Shown: positions 14,301-26,217 of the stretch, one piece after another
Numbering within the stretch: the first letter of the stretch is position 1
Layout of the letters: the number at the start of each line of letters is the position of its first letter
From: Branchiostoma floridae
Lineage: Eukaryota; Chordata; Leptocardii; Amphioxiformes; Branchiostomatidae
NCBI RefSeq assembly: GCF_000003815.2
Contig: NC_049981.1
Span: forward strand, 23,687,078 to 23,751,077
DNA length: 64,000 nt
Direction of reading: 5' to 3'
Notes under the pieces: model-generated
Told to the model about the DNA's origin: nothing
The model's database searches: none
What the model saw: only the letters and a program-made list of their open reading frames with translations
Program-made: the position numbers and the translations under genes

Positions 14301-14504
14301 AAAATCTTTATTATTGAACTGCCCTCTTGTATTCTTTATCCAAACAGGTGATTTTTCTTGTGAATTCTGTTTGTTGTACTTTTGTTCAACCACAGTCTAT
14401 ACTGACTATGTAATGTATGGTATAGCATACATGAATCACTGTTTTGTTGATGTGACAAATGTTTTGCATTTATGTTCTAACAGGGTAGCAACCCAGAGGA
14501 GTAG
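2320..14504 (+). CDS. GSN: gelsolin (six-domain, cytoplasmic type)
   Basis: Calcium-regulated actin severing, capping and nucleating protein. Coding exons: 2320-2379, 2701-2775, 3800-3871, 4093-4170, 4365-4417, 4607-4712, 5031-5141, 5552-5618, 5729-5870, 6092-6170, 6400-6498, 6658-6814, 7108-7205, 7520-7651, 7970-8059, 8245-8316, 8616-8729, 9055-9138, 9552-9613, 10883-10976, 11450-11539, 11666-11710, 12052-12117, 12484-12609, 13147-13182 and probably 14484-14504. Phases match at every junction and give about 742 residues, the usual length for gelsolin domains G1-G6. Seen directly: start MDPAYEGAG then [14 protein letters not shown]1 GDSYIVLK and [12 protein letters not shown]; the basic PIP2-binding-like stretches FKKGIKYLPGG and [16 protein letters not shown]4 [14 protein letters not shown]6 [15 protein letters not shown]. 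There is no signal peptide and no villin headpiece. Introns 1 and 3 use GC donors (2380, 3872). The last exon is uncertain: a second good acceptor before TAA at 13665, with AATAAA at 14169, would end the protein six residues earlier. Confidence 0.95.
2925..3430. repeat. two diverged direct copies of a repeat of about 210 bp in gelsolin intron 2
   Basis: About 2925-3133 and 3205-3430 align along their length: both have a GATGGATC block near the start, GGGGCTAATTTGCAT in the middle, and ATATGTAACT followed by AGAGAGAAATAT at the end. They are imperfect copies, so either a local duplication or two insertions of one family. No coding capacity. Confidence 0.6.
8821..8875. repeat. 27/28-bp tandem duplication
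   Basis: GTTATCCAGTAGTGTTCACC (then ACTACGG) is followed at once by a second copy with one extra G. It lies in the gelsolin intron between the exons ending 8729 and starting 9055. Confidence 0.8.
14169..14174 (+). promoter_or_regulatory. candidate polyadenylation signal AATAAA for a short gelsolin transcript
   Basis: AATAAA lies about 500 bp downstream of the alternative terminal acceptor at 13664 (TTCCATTGCAG then TAA). It would serve a transcript that stops at 13665-13667 instead of 14502-14504. Confidence 0.35.
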
Positions 14505-16683
14505 GCCAGGAGAAAAACTTTTGCGCCAAGAAACGTATGGGTGCAGTCTTAGATGCTTTGTTGGTGACGCTGAAGTCGGCTGTGTATACGAGTATTATTT
14601 GTTGTTGCATGCTAAGTTAGTTGAAAGCATATCGCCACGTGTATCATTCCTTATATAGTCATACTCCAAAATATGCTGTTGCAGATTTAAGATATCCCAC
14701 AATCCTATAACTGCGATTATTTTAGTACCAGTATGGCTTAGACGTCTATAGTGAGCACTTGCGTATTTATTCTTACTCTTTGTTATCAGCCGATGATCGA
14801 GACAGCTTCAAGTGCGTAAATGCAGTTGTAATGCATTGTGCTCAATGGTTAAAGTTTAGGACACTGGCTGACACAAACCGTTCTTTATTCCAGGAACCGC
14901 CAACTTTAGCTTTTGACCGCAATGCATCACGACTGCAAATTCAGAACTGCGAAATGACTTATTAGGTGAAGTTAAGAAAACATCGATTGATTGATCTATA
15001 TGGAAACATTTAGTTCTAGTAAAGAAATCGTACGTCTTTGTTGGGACGATAAAGGTACTTCTGACAAGGCAAAGTCCTAATGAGTAGTAATGTGTAGTGA
15101 TTATGTGCAGCAAATATGGGACGACAAAGCTACTGTTGGCACCTCAATGACATGGTTAAGCGGTTAGTTTTTTTATCAGTAAAATATACGCAAGGTGTTG
15201 CAGTTAAAGGACAAACGCGTTTGAATCATTTTTTTGTCTTTGTTGAATATTTTGCCGCAAGGAGATATATTTCTTATCAAATTACGCTTTAAGTTGGATA
15301 TTACCAGAATCACAGGTCTTTGAATTCCCATATAACGTTATTTAGTTCGATTCTAGTCCCCTTGTAGTCTGATATTGTCACAAGAATATTCTAGTATCTA
15401 GTCATTTCTTAAATGTAACATTTCGTGTCGTGCGTTTGTCCGGAAATAATCTGTGTCGACAGGAAAGCTTCCCATTCAGAATGCATCGATCATTGGTCCG
15501 GTCAGGATGTATTTTTGTCCTCCACGCCCAAAATATCAGCCACGTCTCGCATACTAGGGGCGGTGCTTGGTTCCAACCAGAGAGGACATTGAGTCTACCA
15601 CATGACTTAACCTTGACTCACGATTTTGTAGTGAGTAGTTATAGGCTGATGGGCACGGGATCGCGAATCCAGGGGTTAGCTTCCTGGCTAGACTTTGTGT
15701 CACTGAGAAAAGCATTTTACACACGCTTCAGTCGTCAATGAGTACCTAATGTAGTGGAAAGGGATGACCGGACTCCGTTTTCAAAATGCATGAAGAACCT
15801 GCAGCCCAAACGGCCTAGAATGGTTGCTCATGGTTATCTGTCTAATATTATATTCTTATTGCTCAATGACCTTGTCTCTATACAACAAGAAATTATACAG
15901 TACTGTAATTTGATAGTAGTCCCATCATCACGCGGGGTCATGGTGAGACATAGTACTAGTGTTGCATCGAAAATAGACACAGACGAGTATTTTTGTGACC
16001 ACCACATTTCATGATACATTCGTTCTCCATTACCAGTTGGACAGAATACGAAAGTCTGTTACATTGCTATACATATTTTTCTCTTATCTTTCCCTCTTTG
16101 TATATATACAAACTCTCTCTACTTGCACGTCCTTATGAGCTAGATCGTTACGGTATCGATCCTATAAGCTTTCCATCATCAAGGCAAAAATCTTTCAGCT
16201 CATTCATGTTAATCAGATCGTAACATTCATTCTTTCGCCGTAAATATGATTGTATCATCAGGCACCAAGTACAAATTATATTATCAAGTTAAGTGCTAAA
16301 ACAATCAAAATCGATATCTAATCAGTAACGAACATTTGCATCAATGGCCTAGATCATCCTCAAATGATCTTCCATATAACTAAAACCTGTACAAGCTTTA
16401 CCTCTTAATCATTGCCAACGAGAACGAAAATAAGTTTAAGAACTCATCAAAATTCAGCATTTCGCAAAAAAAAAGTTGACAAAAAAAAGAATTGTGTATG
16501 CATCTCTAATACGCATTTAGTTTCATACGGTATTATAGACGTATATCGTTGATTTATAAGTTATAGTTCTGAATACCAACTGTTTTCCAGATAAATATGT
16601 GTGCTGCTTCCGTGGTACATGTTACATGTAGAAAAAAACATTGTCAGCTCGTCGTCAATGACATCCGGGAAACAAATATCTAT
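14505..16683. other. gene-free spacer between convergent gelsolin and filamin-repeat genes
   Basis: Presumed 3' untranslated sequence of both genes plus spacer. The open frames here are short and carry no recognisable domain. I see no strong terminal-repeat element. Confidence 0.4.
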
Positions 16684-19600
16684 TTAGAAAACTGTGACGT
16701 CAAATGGGCTTCCTGGAATATGTTCGTCTCCCCACAGTACTGCCAGGGAGTGCGGGCCCTTCTCGCACGCCTTGAAGGACACCACATACTTGTTGTCTCC
16801 GATGTGCTTGACGTCCAGCTCCTCACACGGTGTTGTTGGACCCATCATACCCACCACCAATGCACTTTTTCCTGCAGTCAAATAATGCCAGCGTCAACAT
16901 ATTAGATTTGTTGTATTTATATGTAGCAATCATTGTAATTCGGTTTGTGGTTAGGTCCTAACTGATGGACAACATTACATTTTGGTTTTCCTTAGCATAG
17001 CATTTGAAATTCCTTCCTTACATATCATGTTAACGTTTTTTTCAGTGGGAAAAGAAGGTAAATTCATTTGGCTACCTAGCATTTACCCCTGGAACTGCAA
17101 GAACGGCGTTGTTGCAGACGTTATCTAAATGCAGTGTTAGTGACAACTGGCAAAATGAGGTTTTACGATAAATCAGAGAGATGTTATCAACGTTGAAGCT
17201 GTTGAATCATGTGGCAACTTTCAATGACATTGCCATGGAATCGACTCTAACATTAACACTTCAGCAAATAAAACATTATATGCCAGTAACCCTGCTTCAT
17301 ATGATCTAGCAAAAATAACGACGAATTTGAACATTGAAATGCTGGCTGACAGTTTACTTGATTACCTGCTCTGCTACAGTCCACACTGAATGTGCTGAGT
17401 TCTCCCACATACGCCTGCTTCAGACACGCCCCCTCAGCCCTCACCAGGGTCACAGTGCTGTTACTGGACGGCGTCAGGAACAGGCTGCCGCCCGCTGAGG
17501 ACATAATCTTAGACATTTTGGAGAAGCCCTCAGAGCCAAAAGGCTGTCCAAACCCTAAGGAAAATGTGAGTAGAAGGCAAGGAAGAGGAGCGCTGTTAAA
17601 GGAGGCAGTGGAGTAGAGGTTTTCAGTGTTTGTTAGAGTGAAGACGGACTGAAAAGACCAGTACAGAGTTTATAAGGTGTAACAGTCTTTAATGTAAAGT
17701 GTTTTAGGCAACACCCATGATAATGACTGAAAACAACAAATACGTGCTAACGAGCTCTATTTGGTTATTGAAGTAATTTGCCGTTGGAAACTCATAAGAT
17801 CGGTGACAAAATTCAACAGTTTGGTAACTGACTGTATAACAAAGTTCTCCATTCGCAACCACATACTTACAAGAGTGTCTGCCACCTTCTTCAGGGCAAT
17901 GGTGACCACATCTGTAACACTGCAGCGACCTCTAGCTGCAGTGCGAAGTGAAACCAGTCATTTTTGCCCTGAATGTGACAGGCGGTCAATGAAACGTCAG
18001 CTCTTGCACTGTATGTGGTTGCAAATAAAGATCTTTGTTCTTCAAGGTCATGTGATCATTGGCGAGTAGACAAACACTCTCACGTTATATACCTATGCGA
18101 TGTTGTGAATCACTGTTGACATGGTGCAACCCCTCGTTCCCAGATCAAACCTTGCAAATTTTACTGGCATAGCTGCGGAAAATTACGTAAGCACTGTAAC
18201 AATGACAATATAGTCAATTTGTTTCCAACCTTCGAGCAAAATAAAAAAAATTGTGCCAGTAGTTGACTTTTCAAAACTTACAAAAGTATCAGCATTTTTG
18301 AAATAAATAAATCCATAAAATTCAATGTTTTAATTGCAAATAGTTGATGTATGACGTTAATTCTCAGTCTTCTGCGTGCAGTGACATACAATGTACATAC
18401 TTTATTAAATAGTTTCATGATGATGGTGAATCATAGGAATATAGGCTTTTTATGTCATGAAAAGAGGGGATATACAGCCTCGAAGCGCATCCTTGCCGCA
18501 ACGCCAGCATGCAGCAAGGAGCAGCACATTCAATCCGAGTACTAATAAAGATAGCTAAAGCTAAGGGCACAACCCGCCGTACGCGTTGTTTGTCCGTACG
18601 ATTTTTTTTGAGGCCACGTCCGCCACGCTTTTCTAAAATGCAAGAGCAGGGAGGGTGCAAGTCTCAACGCACGTATATGGTGCTGTGGTGTGTCTGCGTG
18701 CTCCGCCAAATCCGTCGGATTCCGTAGGATTTCGTACGGAGGCGGTACTTACCACTTACGGATCTTAAAATATTCCCCACGATTTTGCAGGTAGGCAGCA
18801 CGCATTTGCACTTACGGCGGATTGTGCCCTTAGCTTAAGAAGTTATTACTGAAACCTAGTTATTATGTATGCGAGGTTTTGATATAAGAAGCCTACATTC
18901 AAGCAGTGTGCATATCTTGTGTTAGTCTTCGAAAGTCACCTTGTCTGCTGAGTGTTTTGTGAGTTTGGTTTGAAAGAAACAAACACGGTTTCCCCCTTTT
19001 CCATCTGTGTTTTCGTGCTGGTTTAGAAGTAACAGGAACCAAATAGAAACATACCCTTGGATAAGCTAGGGAAGTCGTCGGAGAATCCTTGGCTAAAAGC
19101 TGCAAAAAGAGTTACGAAGTCGTTATGTCATTTCGTTTGTCACCGTAGTCAGTCAAAGCCAGTTTGAAATGTGCAACTTGAAGAAAAGAACTTATCATAG
19201 CATTATCTTTCATAACTCAACACAATACAGTCGTAATCAAACATGTTTATTACCTAGTTTATCGTCAGTGAGCATCTGAAATATATGGTAACCGCTTCAG
19301 TCATTTTTGTAGTGGCACGTTCTATACGGTACGTGTCGTTCTAATTCGGGTTACGAGGTGCGCGTGCAGTATTTGTACTTGCTAAGGGGCTAGAGGTCAA
19401 TATTTGGTGTTTTGTCAGTAATTATGTAAACACCTGGAAATCAGACTGCTTGAGGACCTGCACAGGTCAGCTCCTAGTCACCAGGACCAACATGACACAG
19501 TGTAAAATGTAACGCTACATCATACATGTATTTCATCGTCATTCTCTGGGGTAACCTGTGCCCGTTTTTTTTAAAGGGTATTCAGGGATATCAAGCCGAA

Positions 19601-22600
19601 GGACGGTCGTTTCAAACCGCAGTATTTTTAAGATGTTGCAAGTACCCTGTTTTTGAAAACAATATAATAAGAGATCTGTTAACTAGCGGATGAATGGGAT
19701 GAGACAAAATTTCATGTGCGGTATGTTAATCCTGGTTACGAGAAGCACGCCTGTGTAGGCTTTCAGGTTATCAAGTACTGACACCTGTTACTATTGATAA
19801 AAGCCGATGCCACGAAGGGTCATTTTCAAAGGGTCATCTTTTTCTGTAGTTTGGTATCCGGCAGTATTATAGCTCCCGAGTCTCTCTTCTGTCCTCTCCG
19901 CGGAGCTATAATACGACCCGATACCAGGATACTTCTAAGGTTTACTTTTGATAATGTTAAACTAACGTATATTTCATACACGGCATGTGATTAACATGTA
20001 GAATGATAACTTCCGCAGTACCTCCGAAACCCCCGGATGAAAAACTGGAGGACTGGACATTGTAGGATCCCCGCATCTTCATGGACCCTGTCTCCTTCAC
20101 GTATGACTCTGAAGACGAGCTGTACACATGGCGCTCGCTGGTCTGAGACACCTCCCCTGGTCTGAAACATACATGTAAAATGTCCTCATGAAAATAATGC
20201 TTTAAATGCATTTAAGTTTGCGGGGATTTGATTTTGCGTTGGCGGGAAAGATTTGTTCGCGCGCAGCACCTCGCACTGTAGTCTTTATACCCGCCTCACA
20301 TTATATACGATCTTCGGACGTACTTCGCGATCGCAGGAAGGTCGGCTGATTTTAAAATCTTAAGATGGTCTTGCGTACTTTTCGCCCAAAACCTGTTCCC
20401 CTCACATAAAAGCGAGCCTCGTGCGATCGACGGTGAATAAATCTATGATAATGAACCTCCCATGACCTCTTGCACGCGGACAAGGGAATACAAAACGTTC
20501 CTCAAAAAAGGCAAGAGATCAATAAATGTTGCTTATTTTGTTGTCGGAATCTTTTTAACCAATGAATGGAATGCGCGGGCATAATAGAAATGACACAAGA
20601 AAAAAGGAAAGTGTGTCATAATGTTAGAATTACCCTCACATTCCCAGAAATTCAATATTTGTAAACAATCGGAAGTCGGGTGAACGTCGCCCGAATGTTG
20701 CCCGACTAACGGGCGTTCGCCATCCGATTTGCGTTCGATGATTAATAACTATGTCTGTGCTCGCCTATCGGTCTTCAATCGTTGGATTGACGCAAGACTA
20801 TTGACCGATACCCTTGCGAGGTACGCACGATTTGCACGCACGATCTGCGACTCGGTAACGATCTCTGCGATCTCGGAGATCTCCTGCGACTTGTCGCTTA
20901 TGTTAAGAACATGTTTCGCTGCACCCCGACCGTCGTAAGACTCCTGAAAATTGCCGGCGATCCCTAAAAATCGCAAGATGATCGTGAGAACACCGGACGT
21001 CTAACTCACGAAAATGTCATTTAGAGCTCGTAAACTAGTCTTCCGATCGAACCACGCCTAATGTGAGGCGGGTATTACTGCCATGGAAAAATGTTGGCGG
21101 GGGTTTTAAGTTCTCGGTGAATTGGCAACGCGAAAATCGCGAACATAAAACCACCGCGAACATTTCTGCATTTACAGTATTCAAATTGTGTCGGAACAAA
21201 GCGTTAGCTCTTAACTGTTTTAAACATGTGTTTGACAATATGTTAAAGGGTTGTCAATGATGTTGTAAAATGGAATGGGTTTACATATTCATTCCAACGT
21301 TATACATAACGGGACGAAGTTCTAATGAAAGTTGTTAAACGTTTAAAAGACAGAGATTGTACATTGAATTATTCATAAATGTCGCATCTCTAAATCTAAA
21401 TATAACTACTGGACAGTTTTATCATCCTTACGTGATGCACTGATTCATCTTACGTGAAACTCTGTTGAAACAAACAGCTAGAATTTGGACAGACTAAGTA
21501 GGAAGGTTACATTGACCAGCTCTCTGACCCGTCATGTGAAGTGGTGCCCTCTGCGGTCACTACAGCTTGACCTCAAACTCTCGGATGACTGATTTGTTTA
21601 CTCATGCCCGTACCAGATAGGAGATGTTTGCTTCCTAATGTAGCAAAGGGGGACAACTGTCCTATTTTTGGACGCACTGATATCTTTGTAGGCGAAATAG
21701 ATCCGTGTTCGGCAGTGTTAACGCCATGTGGTACTTGCCACTGCTATCGTAGTAAACAAACAACAAGATATCGAATGAAGAGTAATATGCTTAATTGTGG
21801 CCAAAATATATCTGTAGCTGGCAATTGTTTATCCGTAGTTCTGCATTTAGTTTTTGCTATTCAGTTGTTTGGTACAAACGGTAAATTGCCATTAGGCAAA
21901 ATGCACCTGTTATGCACAGTATACTAACCGTATACAACATATGGGTAGGTTTTGATCCACTAAAAACAGATTGGATCCATACTCTTTTCCTGTAACTGTG
22001 ATGGGTTCTATAGTGTTCTCAGGAGGCTGCTCTCCTCAAACACGGGATCTCCGGTTTTACATCCCGTCCAAGACGACATTCCTAACCAAAGCTAGGTACT
22101 TATTTCCACCCGTGTCAAATGAGTTTTTGGATATTACTGCGAGGTATTCAATTTCAATAGTGTTCGATTCCCTTTGCAGCCCTGCACATGTATATTTTTT
22201 TACAGGTAATCGTGCCTTATTTACTGCGGTATAGCTTTGATATAATTAGTCTAAGGTATCATAATACCTGAGGTATATTACCTTAGACTGTAACGATAAC
22301 TGTAACAGATTTGTTGTTCTTTAAACAATGCAAGGCTTTAGCGATATCGGTAGGTACGCAACGCTGAGAAGATCATAGAAACATCCCAAATGCTATTTCC
22401 CGTACATTTTTCTTAAACACTACTTAAAGACACTTGCCTCTAGCAGCTTGCCCACACATTCCAAGGCGATAAGAACATCGCAAGGAGGTCATTTCTTGAT
22501 GGTCAAGATGCCAGACGTGCCACAGATGGAAGAAAACGTAGTCATCCTAATTTTTGCTATTGGGAAAAGAATCATAGTATTTCCTGCAAGTCTCAAGTTT

Positions 22601-23773
22601 GACTGTAACTCTAATCATGATTATCATTACAACAACATATACCTGTAACTAAAAAAAAAAAATCAAGATTATGCATGAAATAGCATCGCGCCTGGGCATA
22701 AGAAGGGTGAGATGCTTCAATCAAGAGATATATAGAGTTACCGTAAGTTTACACAGATAGTTGACAATTTGATACACATTAATTGAAAATCCTCTGAGAC
22801 AACACCTATTAGTGGTGCGATGAATCAAATACATCTGCCTGGATATGCAGCGTGTACTTCGCAGTACAAACACGGTATGTCATGACATCAGGCGGTTTAC
22901 CGAGCAATGTATTTTGTTTGAGCAACGTCTATAAACGTTATATATGTATATATATACCATTGCTTTCTGTGATTGAAATTAAACGTTACAGCTGAATTCA
23001 AGAATTTGAGTAATGCCAAATAATTATGTGTTATTTGTTGTTTCAAACTCGGTTGACAGTAACGATTATTTGTGCTACATGACAGTAAGGAGAAGTATAC
23101 ATGATTGACAAGCAGCCATATCACTGTCAAGTCGCGTCTATTTATGTACAGGGGACGTTTATAGCCATCTGGCTCTAAAAACTGACCCCGGTGTCAACAC
23201 GGGTCGCGGGAGGCGGCCAACATTGCGCCATATTTAGCGATAGCAGGCGACGTACCGCAAATTTCTGTCATTGGCGGGGGGACGTTCTCTCGTCTTAAAT
23301 GACCTTGTATCAAGATGTCACATCTTCAAACTGTTACTCAGAAATGCCCTTCTTAAAGTAGCCTTATCGTCTGGACCGGTGCCCTTCGTATTGCGTCAGC
23401 TAAATTCTTAAAATTCACACTTTTAAATTGACTAACGTCCATGTAATAGCATTTTCTGAAATGCTCTTTTAGAATGAATTAGTTTCATCTACGTTTAGAA
23501 ATAGAAATACGTCTAGCTCTGGTACAAAAAGACTACTGTGTCTAACTAGCGGCAAACCTGGACGCATCCTTTGGAGGAAGAAATGTCTTGTACAGCCAAG
23601 ACTGGTAGTTTGACATCTTCTCCGCGACTTGAAATTCCAGTAACTAAATGGTGGCTACGTTATTCTGAAAGACACCCTATCATGGTGGCGAGGATATGGA
23701 CAAAAGGGGTAACTCACCTTCCACCACCGGAGCTTGTTTTGTACGAGGTAATCTGTACTTGGCGGCCCGACAT
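16684..23773 (-). CDS. short protein with a single filamin C-terminal-type repeat
   Basis: Five exons on the minus strand: 23718-23773 (start), 20022-20161, 19055-19099, 17366-17554 and 16684-16871 (stop). Every junction is GT-AG with matching phase, and the total is 618 nt, 205 residues. The ATG at 23773 follows an in-frame stop and has A at -3. Residues 1 to about 115 are Ser/Gly-rich and probably disordered (SSSSESYVKE, SSFSSGGFGG, GFGQPFGSEGFSK). The remainder is one Ig-like filamin repeat closest to the last repeat of vertebrate filamins: KQAYVGELSTFSVDCSRAG, then GPTTPCEELDVKHIGDNKY, then LWGDEHIPGSPFDVTVF. In filamins that repeat mediates dimerisation. No calponin-homology actin-binding domain and no second repeat is visible upstream. 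It could instead be the 3' part of a larger filamin gene using an alternative promoter, or a mis-joined contig. Introns carry several transposon-like repeats. Confidence 0.75.
18559..18835. mobile_element. MITE, AGCTAAGGGCACAA ends, TAA target site
   Basis: Ends are AGCTAAGGGCACAACCCGCC and the reverse complement of AGCTAAGGGCACAATCCGCC, flanked by TAA at 18556-18558 and 18836-18838. Harbinger-like target site. Non-coding, 277 bp, in an intron of the filamin-repeat gene. Confidence 0.75.
19852..19926. repeat. strong hairpin
   Basis: Arms TGGTATCCGGCAGTATTATAG and CTATAATACGACCCGATACCA pair almost completely around a loop of about 30 bases. It lies in the intron between the second and third coding exons of the filamin-repeat gene. 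It may be a small palindromic element; nothing shows that it is transcribed on its own. Confidence 0.6.
20288..21074. mobile_element. non-autonomous Harbinger-type element, TTA target site
   Basis: Perfect 16-bp terminal inverted repeats TACCCGCCTCACATTA / TAATGTGAGGCGGGTA at 20288-20303 and 21059-21074, with TTA duplicated at 20285-20287 and 21075-21077. Further matching subterminal motifs (CGATCTTCGG against the reverse strand near 21040) support one unit. It is 787 bp long and encodes no visible DDE transposase. It sits in the first intron of the filamin-repeat gene. Confidence 0.8.
21092..21179. repeat. fragment of the ACCACCGCGAAC repeat family
   Basis: Contains CGAACATAAAACCACCGCGA followed by ACATTTCTGCATTTACAGTA. 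The same string in diverged form occurs at 48670-48830 and, in the opposite direction, at 52615-52810. It begins only a few bases after the Harbinger-type element. Confidence 0.6.
22248..22289. repeat. 42-bp near-perfect palindrome
   Basis: AGTCTAAGGTA ... TACCTTAGACT with inner arms AATACC / GGTAT folds into a hairpin with a loop of about three bases. It lies in the first intron of the filamin-repeat gene. Confidence 0.7.
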
Positions 23774-25380
23774 ATTTCCTTCCCGTTAAGGGTGCCTTGG
23801 AGCGATGTTATTCCAAATTGGTGGTCCTTTTTCTTCCTTAAGGAAAGTTGCGTTGCGGTAACAAGGCTTGGAGCCTGGTATAATCTTGTGTGAGCGAACG
23901 CTCAGCTCTCTACTACGCGAGTATTTATCCAAGCGCAGCCGGGTACATATAAGCGGGCGAACTGCAAATGTTAAAGGAATGGTGAGTAAGAGAGATAACT
24001 TTGGCACCAGGACACATGAATGCCGACCCGCCCTTGGAAGTGACGGAACCGGCTTGTTCTGGAGGCAGCGATTGGTCAGCGGCGGCAGGCGCACCCTGGA
24101 CCAAAATACACGAGGGCAGAGAGCTATCGACTTTCCCACACTAATTTGGATTAATGGAATAGTTATATACGTATCTAACGAACTCGCTACGCAGGCGATG
24201 ACGTCTAAACTATGCAAAGGTTTGGATCTGTCTGTAGCCTAGTTATTTACCACACGCCACAGGCATTATCCTCAGTAAAACGCATGACAGCTGCATATCG
24301 TACCATATGTCCCAAGAGGCTGCCGGCTATACGAAGGAGGCTATATCTGGTACGACATATGGGGGAGTAGTCTGGACATACGGAAAGCAACATTTTACAA
24401 GTGCCTTCGCGATAAGTGGAGAAAGATTTAGTGTACATCTGCTCTGCTTGGATTAAGGTCTGACGGGGATTTTGCCTTTGGTTTGGCAAATTTTAAACAA
24501 ACTCGCGTCTGGTTTTGTTTTGATTTGCCCGCTAATGATGACGTTTGATATGCTAATGTAGTTAAACTGTAGCGAAGTAATAGATATTTTCATACTAACA
24601 ATTTGCATGTTGGATAGCTTAATGAACACATCGCTATCTACTTATCAACGCAATAATAGCTTACATGTTGTTAAATTGTAACAAAATGTAATATTTAACC
24701 CTATTCAGACGGGGGGGGGCTTTTGAGGCCTAAGCCAACTTTGATATAACGCCAGAATGTAACAAAATGTAACATTTAAGCTGTTGTAGTAATGCAGTAC
24801 CATTTTTTTCCCGCATGATGTCTCTCTTGGTCGATTGATAATTCGACTCTTTCCTTGGCTTTCATACCACTGACCGGGTTTCGTGGATCACATCCCCTGG
24901 ACGCACCACAATTGATGTGAACTATACAGACCGGTATTTGCTTTTGATCAAATTCAACAATTTTTACTTCACCCTCCTCCTTATGCAAAAACGGACTGTT
25001 CCAAAATTGAATTTGAAAAAAAAAAATCATCACGTGCCGCGGAGAATGGACACTACATAATGTACATTTTTAAAGGTACGTTCATACTAGTACTGCACTG
25101 TGATCACTTTTATTTCTTGATTTCAACACGCACACAGAGCGCCAGTGTTTCACACATGAACAAGAAAGGCACCGTTGTTCATCAAGAAAGAAAACATTTA
25201 TTTCAAAAACGGAAATTGTGTCATATTTTTCCTACAGATGCAACACGTTATGCGAACCTAAAATGCCGTGGTTATCATTTGAAGTTTTCTTACTTATTTT
25301 CACAAGGTAAGGACAGTTACTGTACCTATGTAAGGTTGTCATAAGCATTATCAATTTTGATGCCACGTTTGTACCCAGTT

Positions 25381-25451
<71 letters not shown>

Positions 25452-25452
25452 C

Positions 25453-25485
<33 letters not shown>

Positions 25486-26217
25486 GAGACAGAGAAAGAC
25501 AGAGCGAGAAAGACAGAGCGAGAGACAGAGAGAGACAGAGACTTTGAGACTATGATTTGGAGAAAAATTTCTATCTATTTTCCGTAGGCCAAAAAATGTG
25601 TTCTGCTACCTTAAGAGGCTTCCTGAAACAACACCAGGTCACAGAAAGTTGGATGAACTTGTTCTGCGATGGTTGTGTAGACAACCCTGTTAAACAACAC
25701 GGCCAGGAGTTGAAGTGTGAGGAACCACCCATAGCTTCAGTGTCTACACAGCTAGGCCATTACACTAGAAAATCAGACAACTCCTGGCCACAAGAACGTA
25801 ATAGGATGCTGATTGTGTTCGGTTTGACACTTCTTTATGGTTCAATTATGCTGTGTTTTTCATTCCCCAGTGATTCTTTAAGCCTGACATCGGCCCTAAT
25901 TGGATGTTGTCTGGGAGAAAAGGTGCACATTTGCAAATCATATCATTCTCTTCTATGCAAATGTCACTTATTTTTCTAAATCATGAAAGTCATTGTTATA
26001 GATAATGAAAATGAGGTCCTGGTGACGTTGCAAGTATGAAATTCATGTATCTATTCTCCGCGGGGTACCTAGCGCAGTCAAAGAGCAGTTATATCAGGGC
26101 AGACAATCTGTGACATCATTCCGTAGGTGGAACATCTAAATCTTAATAGACGCCGTTCGAGGAGTCTTCAGAACTACTGCAGGTCTTCACCAGACATAGA
26201 CAAAGACGATAAGGAAG
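23774..26217. other. gene-free stretch between divergent filamin-repeat and DDAH genes
   Basis: No supported coding exon. It should contain the promoters of both flanking genes. A minus-strand TATA-like string lies near 24163 and an unusually long GA microsatellite at 25383-25545. Open frames of 120-140 codons at about 23.8-24.2 kb and 25.6-26.0 kb have no recognisable motif. Confidence 0.4.
25383..25545. repeat. (GA)n microsatellite with GACAGA variants
   Basis: More than 60 bases of uninterrupted GA dinucleotides, then interrupted GAGACAGA and AAAGACAGAGCGAG units. It creates a spurious open frame of alternating Arg/Glu. Confidence 0.95.

Noticed and set aside
23786-24242. Overlapping open frames of 124-143 codons on both strands
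   Set aside because: No motif, no splice support, and located where the promoter of the filamin-repeat gene is expected.
25357-25587. Open frame of alternating Arg-Glu
   Set aside because: Product of the GA microsatellite, not a gene.
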